From contig JALTNS010000396.1 in NCBI GenBank assembly GCA_027000565.1, positions 1 to 32,323 on the forward strand: a stretch of 32,323 nucleotides of DNA, written 5' to 3'. Both the position numbers and the translations under genes were made by a program. The stretch comes from Rhizobiaceae bacterium (GTDB lineage: Bacteria > Pseudomonadota > Alphaproteobacteria > Rhizobiales > Rhizobiaceae). Positions 1 to 7,110 of the stretch are shown piece after piece (within the stretch, counting starts at the first letter, position 1; each line of letters begins with the position of its first letter). Under the pieces are notes generated by a model that saw only the letters and a program-made list of their open reading frames with translations, was not told the DNA's origin and did not search any database.

Positions 1-183
1 CACCGGTCAACGAAAAGTCGGTAGCGATCCGTCGTTTGTACAAACCGGTGATGGGAAAAGTGTAAATCTGCTTTGGTCGGCGGGGATAAGTTTGTTCAAT
101 TGTCCTGCTTGCTCCCACCTCCCCCTTGAGGAGAGCATATGATTATTGAATAAATATCTAATCAATTGGAATGGAAAATTTGA
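1..183. other. Left-edge non-coding stretch
   Basis: No complete gene is visible. The third forward frame is open from the window edge to a TAA at 63-65 (about 20 codons, ending KPVMGKV), so the C-terminus of an upstream plus-strand gene may lie here. That is too short to identify or to separate from chance. The rest is a C-rich patch containing the first copy of a 13-bp direct repeat, followed by AT-rich sequence. Confidence 0.3.
117..129 (+). repeat. 13-bp direct repeat, left copy
   Basis: The sequence acctcccccttga occurs here and again, in the same orientation, at 902-914. The two copies bracket a markedly AT-rich segment carrying one minus-strand gene. At this copy the downstream bases (gaggag) could partly fold back on the C-run, which resembles the C/G-rich palindromic intergenic repeats common in Rhizobiales. 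The match is exact by eye; the biological meaning is inference. Confidence 0.5.
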
Positions 184-834
184 TTATTGTTTCTCGTTAT
201 TTTCCGGACTCAAAGTAACGTAGTCGGTAATTGGGATCATGCCCATTTCTAAGAACATTGGAACAATGTTGGGAGCAACAAATATTGTCATATTTGCGAT
301 TCTTCCGCCGGTTATCTGACTGTTTGTAATGCCAATGCAATTGGCAATTCTAAAATTGGGTTTTGGATTGGTTGTTAGCGCCACTATATCGCAGTTCACA
401 AACCCCAGTTTGATGAAACTAACATCGTGATAAATATACAAGTTGCAGGGCCCAAGCAGGTCGCAATCTGTAAATGTTTTACCGTTAATGGACTTGTCAA
501 TCGGATCGGCTAAACCCGCTAGCGAAATCCTTTTCTTAAAAAACTCTGTATCCAATGGATTGATGGTGTCAGATCTTTCTTGCCAAAGTAAAATGGCCGA
601 AGACCGAGTAATTTGAAATCGAATCGCAAAAAACATTAGGATTATCCCCAATGCGAGCACTCCTGCGGTAAGCCCGGCAAGCACCCAGGCAAAATAACCA
701 AAACTGTTGATCCAGTTTGAAACCGACGCCAAATATGCAGTAAGTGACCCTACAAGTGTAGTTCCACCAAACGCAACCCAAAGTGTAACGCGTGCTGAAA
801 ATCGATCCAAAAAACTGTTAAATTTGTTATACAT
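184..834 (-). CDS. Unrecognised two-helix membrane protein
   Basis: I do not recognise a family. From the ATG at 834 the protein is 216 residues. Two hydrophobic helices lie at about 16-38 and 46-70, followed by a soluble domain of about 145 residues. The C-terminal part has a loosely periodic pattern of short beta-type segments with regularly placed Cys and Asn (FTDCDL, FVNCDI, IANCIG, ITNSQI), which could be a small beta-helix or pentapeptide-like fold; that is a guess. The track ORF starts with GTG at 936, but those 34 extra codons run through GC-rich repeat-like sequence and the body of the gene is AT-rich, so I prefer 834, although no Shine-Dalgarno is visible there. Base composition unlike its neighbours suggests acquisition by transfer. 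It is divergent from ubiA. Confidence 0.6.
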   Translation of the reverse strand: MYNKFNSFLDRFSARVTLWVAFGGTTLVGSLTAYLASVSNWINSFGYFAWVLAGLTAGVLALGIILMFFAIRFQITRSSAILLWQERSDTINPLDTEFFKKRISLAGLADPIDKSINGKTFTDCDLLGPCNLYIYHDVSFIKLGFVNCDIVALTTNPKPNFRIANCIGITNSQITGGRIANMTIFVAPNIVPMFLEMGMIPITDYVTLSPENNEKQ

Positions 835-901
835 GTCTAATTTTAGTTGAATTTTTTTGCCAAGTCCACTTGTACGCAGCGGCACTCGCTCTGTTTCCCC
901 A

Positions 902-914
902 ACCTCCCCCTTGA
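902..914 (+). repeat. 13-bp direct repeat, right copy
   Basis: This is the second copy of acctcccccttga (first at 117-129). It lies about 30 bp upstream of the ubiA start. The surrounding GC-rich stretch (about 855-935) can be translated on both strands into low-complexity peptides, as palindromic intergenic repeats often can, and it creates the doubtful N-terminal extension of the minus-strand ORF. Confidence 0.45.
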
Positions 915-944
915 CCAATTCTCCTCGTCGGGTCACATGGGGAC

Positions 945-1916
945 ATGAACCAAACCTCCGACAACCGCGTATCGGATGCGCCGTCGAACAACTGGGTTTA
1001 CCGGATTTTGCCGGTTGGCCTGTGGCCCTATGCGCAATTGGCGCGTTGGGACCGGCCGATTGGTTGGTGGTTGTTGTTGTGGCCGTGCTGGTGGTCGCTG
1101 GCGCTGGCGCTCAACGTATCGCTGGCGCGAAACTATGGCGATGCCGACCCGCTGGTCGGGCCGTTTGTCATCTGGTTTGCCTTTGCGATATATCTGGTTC
1201 TTTTCTGGATCGGAGCCATTGCCATGCGCGGTGCCGGATGCACCTATAATGATCTTGTCGACAAGGAAATTGACGCAAAGGTGGCGCGCACCGCATCCAG
1301 GCCCATTCCTTCCGGCAGGGTGACAATGCTGCAGGCGAAAATGTTTCTGATTGTCCAGGCGCTTGTCGGGGCTCTGGTGCTTTTTTCATTCAACTGGTTT
1401 TCGGTCTGGCTGGGTCTGGCTTCGCTGGCGATTGTCGCCTTCTACCCCTTTGCCAAGCGGTTGACCGACTGGCCGCAATTGTTTTTGGGCCTGGCATTTT
1501 CCTGGGGTGCGCTGATGGGCTGGGCGGTGATGCTGGGTGAATTGTCCCTGCCACCATTGCTGCTTTATGGCGGCTCGATCCTCTGGGTCATTGGTTATGA
1601 CACGCTTTATGCCCATCAGGACAAGGAGGACGATGCGCTGGTCGGTGTGCGTTCAACCGCGCGGCTGTTTGGCGAAAAAACCGCAATCGCGCTGATAATA
1701 CTTTATGGCGTGGCGATGGTGATGTTTGGTTGCGCATTCTGGCTTGCCGGGGTCCAATGGCCAGCCTTTGTCGGGCTGGCACTTGGTGCCGTCCATATGG
1801 GCTGGCAGATCAAGGTGCTTGATATTGATGACGGCGATCAATGTCTCAAGTTGTTCCAGTCAAACAAGCATTTTGGCTGGATAGTATTTTCTGGATTATT
1901 GGCGTCGGTTTTATAG
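945..1916 (+). CDS. ubiA: 4-hydroxybenzoate polyprenyltransferase
   Basis: UbiA attaches the polyprenyl tail to 4-hydroxybenzoate in ubiquinone synthesis, acting in the inner membrane. The 323-residue protein is strongly hydrophobic with about eight to nine membrane helices. The first Mg-prenyl-diphosphate motif is NDLVDKEID near residues 102-110, followed by RTASRPIPSG. The second motif is YDTLYAHQDKEDD near 218-230, followed by GVRSTA. Both are diagnostic for the UbiA superfamily and specifically for the 4-HB type. The ATG at 945 follows a short G-rich stretch (gggg); no other start fits better. The gene stands alone, divergent from an accessory gene. A weak AT hairpin plus seven T residues at 1965-1990 may end the transcript. 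CtaB at 13773 is a distant member of the same superfamily. Confidence 0.96.
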   Translation: MNQTSDNRVSDAPSNNWVYRILPVGLWPYAQLARWDRPIGWWLLLWPCWWSLALALNVSLARNYGDADPLVGPFVIWFAFAIYLVLFWIGAIAMRGAGCTYNDLVDKEIDAKVARTASRPIPSGRVTMLQAKMFLIVQALVGALVLFSFNWFSVWLGLASLAIVAFYPFAKRLTDWPQLFLGLAFSWGALMGWAVMLGELSLPPLLLYGGSILWVIGYDTLYAHQDKEDDALVGVRSTARLFGEKTAIALIILYGVAMVMFGCAFWLAGVQWPAFVGLALGAVHMGWQIKVLDIDDGDQCLKLFQSNKHFGWIVFSGLLASVL

Positions 1917-2016
1917 CAAAGTTCAGATTGTGCACTATTGCATATCGCGCAACTGTTCGGCCTGTACATTTATCTATGTAGAGTTTTTTTGATCAATATT
2001 AAAAGGAATATATATT

Positions 2017-2235
2017 ATGCCCCCTGTACCCACCGAACAAACCACACTGGGTTATGAAGAGATTAAGTGGACCTACCGCAAAGGAAATAGTTCGCTTTCT
2101 GATATGTCCAAAAATCGGTTACGCCAGTTGGGTATGTCCGCCAACGGGATCTCCCAACTCAGCATGGCAAGAACAATATCAAGCCAAAAAGATATGCAAA
2201 TTGTAGCCATGCTGGTGTCAAAAGCGCTGGGTTAG
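2017..2235 (+). CDS. Small orphan protein, 72 residues
   Basis: I do not recognise this protein. It encodes 72 residues (MPPVPTEQTT... to ...LVSKALG), rich in Ser, Met and Lys, with no signal peptide, membrane helix or cysteine. It is supported by an ATG with a good ribosome binding site (aaagga, about 9 bases upstream) in an AT-rich leader, and by the lack of a competing gene on either strand; the 106-residue minus-strand ORF overlapping its end looks spurious. It lies 100 bp after ubiA on the same strand, behind a possible weak terminator, so it probably has its own promoter. The conserved-looking central part (SKNRLRQLGMSANGISQL) could form helices, but I assign no function. Confidence 0.55.
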   Translation: MPPVPTEQTTLGYEEIKWTYRKGNSSLSDMSKNRLRQLGMSANGISQLSMARTISSQKDMQIVAMLVSKALG

Positions 2236-2475
2236 TAAAAATACTTGCTTTTTTCCGACCAGCCATCCGGCTGGCCGCCCGTTCACGGGCTTGCGCATTG
2301 CTCTTATTGTCATTTGCTTGTGAGGTTTTGCCACGTGGGCTCTTTAAAAGTGCAATGCTTGCCTTGCCACGGAGGGAGACAATCCGGCGTAACGTTCCAA
2401 CTGAGCCGATAGGCGAAGCGCGCAACGCAGGCTGGGGCAAAGCCCCAAAATAGCGGCGAGTTAAAGCAAATAACT
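2236..2475. other. Repeat-like intergenic stretch
   Basis: No convincing gene. It contains a perfect 6-bp hairpin (ccagcc/ggctgg, 2259-2274), and a minus-strand ORF (2159-2479) crosses it with a basic, low-complexity translation that includes ARERAASRMAGRKK. That kind of translation is what I would expect from a dispersed intergenic repeat rather than a protein. Only one copy is visible in this window, so the repeat status is inference. Confidence 0.35.
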
Positions 2476-3057
2476 TCAATTTCTGGCGATAATCTCGTCC
2501 GCAGTTAAAACAGCCACTTCGCTGACAATGCCGGGTTTGCGGCGCATCAAAAACCGTGGCCGGCGTTTTACGGCATTATGACGGCGGCGCCTTGGTTTTT
2601 GTTCTTCTGTGCGCAGCAGCCCAAGAGTATTCTGCACGGTTGAAACCGCACCATCGGTCGCGATCATCAACATTGGCAGACGCAGGGTGCGGCTCCACGA
2701 ATGCCAATCGGCAGCGACATCATCAAGATTGTCGGAAACCAGCAGCGGCACAGACATCGCCTCATCCTTGTGCAATAATTCGAGCGTTACGGTGGTTTTG
2801 CCGTCATCACCTTCAAAGGCCCGCGCAGCAACGCCGCGAAATGCCTTTGACGGCAGCGCCATTGAGAGCGGCAGGCCGCAATTGAGCTTGCGCTTCATTA
2901 CCGCGCCTTCCACGTCAACCGTGAACGAGACATTTTCAGCATCTTTTTCACGGCGGGCATAACTTACCTGCTGTGGTAAAAGGAAGGGATCAAGCCGCAT
3001 TTCCGCGTCTGCCCATACGGGCTTTTGCCCCGCCATTGTGGGTTGGGTATTCATCAT
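2476..3057 (-). CDS. DUF6101 family protein
   Basis: This is a conserved alphaproteobacterial protein of unknown function. From the ATG at 3057 it has 193 residues. The body resembles the DUF6101 family: an N-terminal MRLDPFLLPQQVSY segment, a beta-rich core with LPLSMALPSKAFRGVAAR, then LLHKDEAMSVPLLVSDN and a DDVAADWHSW segment, and a very basic C-terminal third (PRRRRHNAVKRRPR) that could touch nucleic acid or membrane surfaces. No signal peptide or membrane helix. The track ORF starts 24 codons earlier, but the ATG at 3057 follows a clear ggagag Shine-Dalgarno six bases upstream and the extra N-terminus looks random. It is monocistronic, with over 200 bp to the next minus-strand gene. Confidence 0.8.
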   Translation of the reverse strand: MMNTQPTMAGQKPVWADAEMRLDPFLLPQQVSYARREKDAENVSFTVDVEGAVMKRKLNCGLPLSMALPSKAFRGVAARAFEGDDGKTTVTLELLHKDEAMSVPLLVSDNLDDVAADWHSWSRTLRLPMLMIATDGAVSTVQNTLGLLRTEEQKPRRRRHNAVKRRPRFLMRRKPGIVSEVAVLTADEIIARN

Positions 3058-3270
3058 TGCCTCTCCGTCACTCTCAAGAGTCCGATATCTTTCGGTTCTC
3101 CACGCGGGCCGGTTTTTATGACCTCGCATTACCGGTCAGCATAGGGCAAAGGCCTCGAATTAGGCTTAAGAATACTGGTTAAGAAAGGCTGAGTTGCAAC
3201 AGGGTTAGCAAAACCTCACCCGCTGTAGGAATTTGGTAACCGCTCTTGCCCAGAGGTTAACGCAGCCCGG

Positions 3271-4701
3271 TTACAATACCTTGCCCGGGTTCATGATGCC
3301 CTTTGGATCAAACGCGGATTTTACCCGGCGCATGAGATCAAGTTCGATCGCCGGTTTACTGCGCGCCATCTCATCACGTTTCATCAGGCCGATACCGTGT
3401 TCGGCGGAAATCGAGCCGTTGAACCGGCGTACCAGCGTGTGAATGGCAAGATTGACGTCTTCACGCATTGCCATGAACTGATCGCGCTCGCCACCTTCGG
3501 GCTGCGAAATATTGTAGTGAATATTGCCATCGCCGAGATGGCCGAATGCAACGATGCGGGCATTCCTGATCATTTCATCGATAATTTTTTCAGCCTCGAT
3601 GAGAAAGCGCGGCACATCGGCAACGGCAACCGCAATGTCATGTTTGATCGACCCGCCTTCGGGTTTCTGCGCAATCGACATGGATTCACGCATGAGCCAG
3701 AAATCCTGTTGCTGTTGATAAGATTGCGCCAGCGCCGCATCACTGATCAGCCCAACCTCCAGCGCTTCGCCCAGTGCCTGTTCCATTAGCGCCCGCGCGT
3801 CATCGCTTGAGCGGGTGGAAGATATTTCAACGAGACAATACCACGGGTGAATATCGTCAAGCGGGTCGCGCTGGCCCTGAATGTGGCGGGTGACAAATTC
3901 AACCCCGATACGCGGCATCAGTTCAAATCCGGTCAACCCGGTTCCGGCACAATCGCGCACCAGATTAAACAGCTCCAGCGCTTTTTGCGGTGATGCAAGC
4001 CCGACATAGGCGACCTCGCGCCCGCGCGGCCTGGGAAAAAGTTTCAAAACAGCAGCGGTAATGATGCCGAGGGTGCCTTCCGCGCCGATGAACAAATCTT
4101 TAAGATCATAACCGGTATTGTCCTTGCGCAGTTTACGCAATCCGTTCCAGATTTCACCGTCCGGCAGCACCACTTCGATGCCAAGCACCAGATCGCGGGT
4201 ATTGCCATAGGCCAAAACCCCGGTACCACCGGCATTGGTCGAAAGATTGCCGCCAATCTGGCAGGTTCCCTGTGCCCCGAGTGACAGGGGAAACAATCGT
4301 TCCAGCTTTTCGGCCTCATCGCGGATTGTTTGCAAAACCACCCCGGCTTCGACCGTCAGCGCGTTGCCTTTCACATCGATGTCGCGAATGCGGTTCATCC
4401 GTGAAAGCGAAACGATGACTTCCGACCTGTCGGGATTGGCAACCGACCCGCCGACATGGCCGGTATTGCCGCCCTGCGGTACGATTGCTGTGGCCGTTTT
4501 ATTGGCAAGAGCCAGAATTTGCGAAACTTCTTTGGTGGTTTGCGGGCGCAGAACCAGCGGTGCTGCGCTTTTATAGATGCCGCGATTTTCCGCCTGATAG
4601 GGGGCTTTGTCGTGTTCAGACAAAAGGGCGTTACTGGCACCGACAATGGCGCTGAACTTGGCGATCAGTTCATCAGAAAGATTGTTGGTGTTATTGTTCA
4701 T
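3271..4701 (-). CDS. FAD-binding 2-hydroxyacid dehydrogenase (GlcD/D2HGDH type)
   Basis: This is a flavoprotein of the vanillyl-alcohol-oxidase superfamily, 476 residues, with an FAD_binding_4 domain then an FAD-oxidase C-terminal domain. Visible signatures: the FAD loop PQGGNTGHVGGSV near residue 95, GTCQIGGNLSTNAGGTGV, and KDNTGYDLKDLFIGAEGTLG. In the C-terminal half are GHLGDGNIHYN and SAEHGIGLMKRDEM, which carry the metal and substrate histidines typical of D-2-hydroxyglutarate and D-lactate dehydrogenases. Substrate cannot be decided from sequence; D-2-hydroxyglutarate or another D-2-hydroxyacid is most likely, probably passing electrons to an ETF or quinone. The ATG immediately follows the TGA of the upstream tsaC/sua5 gene (TGA-ATG, no gap), so the two are probably translationally coupled in one operon. 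No frameshift is seen. Confidence 0.92.
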   Translation of the reverse strand: MNNNTNNLSDELIAKFSAIVGASNALLSEHDKAPYQAENRGIYKSAAPLVLRPQTTKEVSQILALANKTATAIVPQGGNTGHVGGSVANPDRSEVIVSLSRMNRIRDIDVKGNALTVEAGVVLQTIRDEAEKLERLFPLSLGAQGTCQIGGNLSTNAGGTGVLAYGNTRDLVLGIEVVLPDGEIWNGLRKLRKDNTGYDLKDLFIGAEGTLGIITAAVLKLFPRPRGREVAYVGLASPQKALELFNLVRDCAGTGLTGFELMPRIGVEFVTRHIQGQRDPLDDIHPWYCLVEISSTRSSDDARALMEQALGEALEVGLISDAALAQSYQQQQDFWLMRESMSIAQKPEGGSIKHDIAVAVADVPRFLIEAEKIIDEMIRNARIVAFGHLGDGNIHYNISQPEGGERDQFMAMREDVNLAIHTLVRRFNGSISAEHGIGLMKRDEMARSKPAIELDLMRRVKSAFDPKGIMNPGKVL

Positions 4702-5676
4702 TCAATCATTATGCCTTGGCGCGGCAGCGCGGCGCAACCGGTCATTGATCGCTTCCCCAAGTCCGTCAGCGGGAATTGGCTGCACCGCAATGGTCTTGGC
4801 AGCGGCGGCGTCCAGTTGTTTGAGATAAGCAAACAGGTTTTGCGCCGCCTCTGCCGGATTGCCCGACGGGCTGAGATTGAGCACGGCAATGGCTTTTTCA
4901 GCATTGGCAATCGGCTGGTCACCAAATGCCAGTAATGCCTCGCCACCATCCAGCGAAGTGGCATTGAGCCGCAACAGGCTGCGCGGTGCATAATGCGATG
5001 CCATCATGCCCGGCGCCTGAATGGCTGATTTTCCTGCGGGGCGAACGAGCGGGCGCTGGATGAAATTTTCCAACACCTCCGCGCTGGTCCCTCCGGCGCG
5101 CAACAGGACAACATCATCGCTGTCGATTTTGATGATGGTGGATTCAAGTCCGATTTTGCATGGCCCGCCATCGACAATGAGATCGATATTGTCTCCAAGC
5201 TCTTCAGCCACATGGGTAGCCAGTGTCGGCGATATGCGGCCCGATATATTGGCGCTGGGTGCGGCGACAGGCCTTGCAAGACGCCCGGCAATATCGGCCA
5301 TGATCCCCCGTGGTGCCCGCAGCGCAATCGTATCAAGCCCGGCGCTGACCAAGGGGTGAATGCAGCAATCATCCTGCAATGGCACGACAACTGTCAGCGG
5401 GCCGGGCCAGAATTTTCGGGCCAGCTGTCGCACCAGCGGCGAGAACTGCCCGTATTTTTCAGCCATTTCCAACCCGCTCACATGGCAGATCAGCGGATTG
5501 AATTGCGGCCTGCCCTTGGCCTCGAAAATATTCGCAACCGCCTTGCCATTTGTCGCATCCGCGGCCAGTCCGTAGACGGTTTCGGTCGGGATAGCCACCA
5601 ACCCGCCGGAAGCAAGCCTGCTTGCGGCGCCTGCGAGCGCTTTTTTCGGTTCATCAATGGCGTTGATCATATTCAT
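4702..5676 (-). CDS. L-threonylcarbamoyladenylate synthase (Sua5 long form)
   Basis: It makes threonylcarbamoyl-AMP from threonine, bicarbonate and ATP, the first step of the t6A modification of ANN-decoding tRNAs. The 324 residues match the long Sua5 form: an N-terminal YrdC domain plus a C-terminal Sua5 domain. YrdC landmarks are PTETVYGLAADA (about 31-42), KGRPQFNPL (about 55-63), FWPGPLTVV, LRAPRG, SANISGR and GLESTIIKI with LLRAGG. The linker PGMMASHYAPR marks the Sua5 domain, which is shorter and less conserved. The start ATG at 5676 has agggg about five bases upstream; an internal ATG at 5670 is possible. It is first in a two-gene operon with the FAD dehydrogenase and divergent from purD. 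The symbol tsaC or sua5 would both be defensible. Confidence 0.94.
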   Translation of the reverse strand: MNMINAIDEPKKALAGAASRLASGGLVAIPTETVYGLAADATNGKAVANIFEAKGRPQFNPLICHVSGLEMAEKYGQFSPLVRQLARKFWPGPLTVVVPLQDDCCIHPLVSAGLDTIALRAPRGIMADIAGRLARPVAAPSANISGRISPTLATHVAEELGDNIDLIVDGGPCKIGLESTIIKIDSDDVVLLRAGGTSAEVLENFIQRPLVRPAGKSAIQAPGMMASHYAPRSLLRLNATSLDGGEALLAFGDQPIANAEKAIAVLNLSPSGNPAEAAQNLFAYLKQLDAAAAKTIAVQPIPADGLGEAINDRLRRAAAPRHND

Positions 5677-5835
5677 TGCCCCTGTTTATCGCCAAAATTT
5701 AATAAGGGAATGGGCAGGCACTAATTTTCTTACACAAGCGGTGAATATGGGCTTGCGAATATGGGCATCGGGCGCGCCAGCAGCTATAGAGGCGATGGTT
5801 GAAGAATCGATATAGCTGAATACGGATTGAAGCCC
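5677..5835. promoter_or_regulatory. Divergent promoter region, sua5 / purD
   Basis: The 159 bp between the minus-strand sua5 start and the plus-strand purD ATG must hold both promoters. It is AT-rich near the sua5 side and GC-richer toward purD. I could not pick out a confident -35/-10 pair or a purine-repressor-type palindrome by eye. Confidence 0.4.
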
Positions 5836-7110
5836 ATGAATGTTCTCATCATTGGCGGTGGTGGCCGCGAACATGCGCTGGCGTGGAAGCTCGCACAATC
5901 GGCAGGGCTGAACACCCTTTATTGCACGCCGGGTAATGCCGGAATAGCCAATGTGGCGACCTTGGCGGCGCTTGATGCCGGCGATCATCCGGCAGTGATT
6001 GGGTTCTGCACGACAAATCAAATTTCTCTGGTGGTGGTCGGGCCGGAAGTGCCACTGGTTGCCGGATTGGTCGATGCTCTGGAAAATGCCGGAATTGCCG
6101 CCTTTGGCCCTTCACCAAAAGCCGCCCGACTGGAAGGGTCGAAAACCTTCACCAAGGAATTGTGCGCCCGGCATAATATTCCAACCGCCGCGTTCCAGCA
6201 TTTCAACAATGCGCCAAAGGCCAAGATGTACGCGCGCCAACAAGACCTGCCAATTGTTATCAAGGCCGATGGACTAGCCGCCGGCAAGGGCGTGATCATC
6301 GCCGAAACAACAAATGATGCGTTAAATGCGATTGACGATTGTTTCGAGGGTGAATTTGGCGAGGCGGGAACAGAAATCATCATCGAGGAATTTCTCACCG
6401 GTGAAGAAGCCTCGATGTTTTTTCTCTGTGATGGTCAAAACGCCTTGCCGCTTGGTACGGCCCAGGACCACAAACGGGTGGGCGAAGGTGATTGCGGCCC
6501 CAATACCGGCGGCATGGGGGCCTATTCTCCAGCCCCTGTGATGGATGATGCGGTTATACAAAAAACCATTAATCAGATCATCAATCCGACCCTGCGCGGC
6601 ATGAGCGAAATGGGCGCGCCGTTCAAAGGCGTGCTTTATGCAGGGCTGATGATTGAAGATGGTCAGCCAAAACTGATTGAATATAATGTGCGTTTTGGCG
6701 ATCCTGAATGTCAGGTGCTGATGATGCGGCTGAAGAGTGATTTATTGCCGCTGCTCATTGCTGCCTGCGAAGGCAATCTCGCGGATATGTCAATTGAATG
6801 GCGCAAGGATGCGGCCCTCACCGTGGTGCTGGCGGCCAATGGCTATCCCGGAACCTATCAGAAGGGGTCGGTGATTGAAGGTACAGATAGCCTCGACAGC
6901 AAATTTGTTCAGGTTTTTCACGCCGGAACGGCGATTGACAATGGAAAGTTGATTGCGACTGGCGGGCGGGTGCTGAATGTGACGGCCCTTGGCAAAAATG
7001 TTGTCGAGGCGCAAAGGCGCGCCTATGCGGCGGTTGATCAAATCAACTGGCCAGAAGGTTTTTGCCGCCGTGACATCGGCTGGCGCGCTGTTGCAAGGGG
7101 GGCGAAATGA
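5836..7110 (+). CDS. purD: Phosphoribosylamine--glycine ligase (GARS)
   Basis: PurD joins glycine to 5-phosphoribosylamine using ATP, the second step of purine synthesis, in the cytoplasm. From the ATG at 5836 the protein is 424 residues, normal for the family, beginning [19 protein letters not shown] as expected. The track start at 5827 is an in-frame TTG three codons upstream and is less likely. Domains in order: N-domain with the GGGGREHA phosphate loop, ATP-grasp with [13 protein letters not shown] and [10 protein letters not shown], substrate loop [17 protein letters not shown], metal ligands in [11 protein letters not shown], then the C-domain. Its TGA directly abuts the TGA of the convergent selO (shared tgatca), so there is no room for a terminator between them. 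No other pur gene is nearby. Confidence 0.96.
   Translation: MNVLIIGGGGREHALAWKLAQSAGLNTLYCTPGNAGIANVATLAALDAGDHPAVIGFCTTNQISLVVVGPEVPLVAGLVDALENAGIAAFGPSPKAARLEGSKTFTKELCARHNIPTAAFQHFNNAPKAKMYARQQDLPIVIKADGLAAGKGVIIAETTNDALNAIDDCFEGEFGEAGTEIIIEEFLTGEEASMFFLCDGQNALPLGTAQDHKRVGEGDCGPNTGGMGAYSPAPVMDDAVIQKTINQIINPTLRGMSEMGAPFKGVLYAGLMIEDGQPKLIEYNVRFGDPECQVLMMRLKSDLLPLLIAACEGNLADMSIEWRKDAALTVVLAANGYPGTYQKGSVIEGTDSLDSKFVQVFHAGTAIDNGKLIATGGRVLNVTALGKNVVEAQRRAYAAVDQINWPEGFCRRDIGWRAVARGAK

Noticed and set aside
857-1249. 130-residue plus-strand ORF overlapping ubiA
   Set aside because: It lies in another frame of ubiA and in repeat-like sequence, and its translation is low complexity. ubiA has full family motifs.
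1965-1990. tacat/atgta hairpin followed by seven T residues after ubiA
   Set aside because: Only a 5-bp A-T stem with three bases before the T-run; too weak to list as a terminator, though it may still end ubiA.
2159-2479. 106-residue minus-strand ORF between the 72-residue ORF and the DUF6101 gene
   Set aside because: It overlaps the end of a better supported gene, has no ribosome binding site, and its basic low-complexity translation looks like a repeat artefact.
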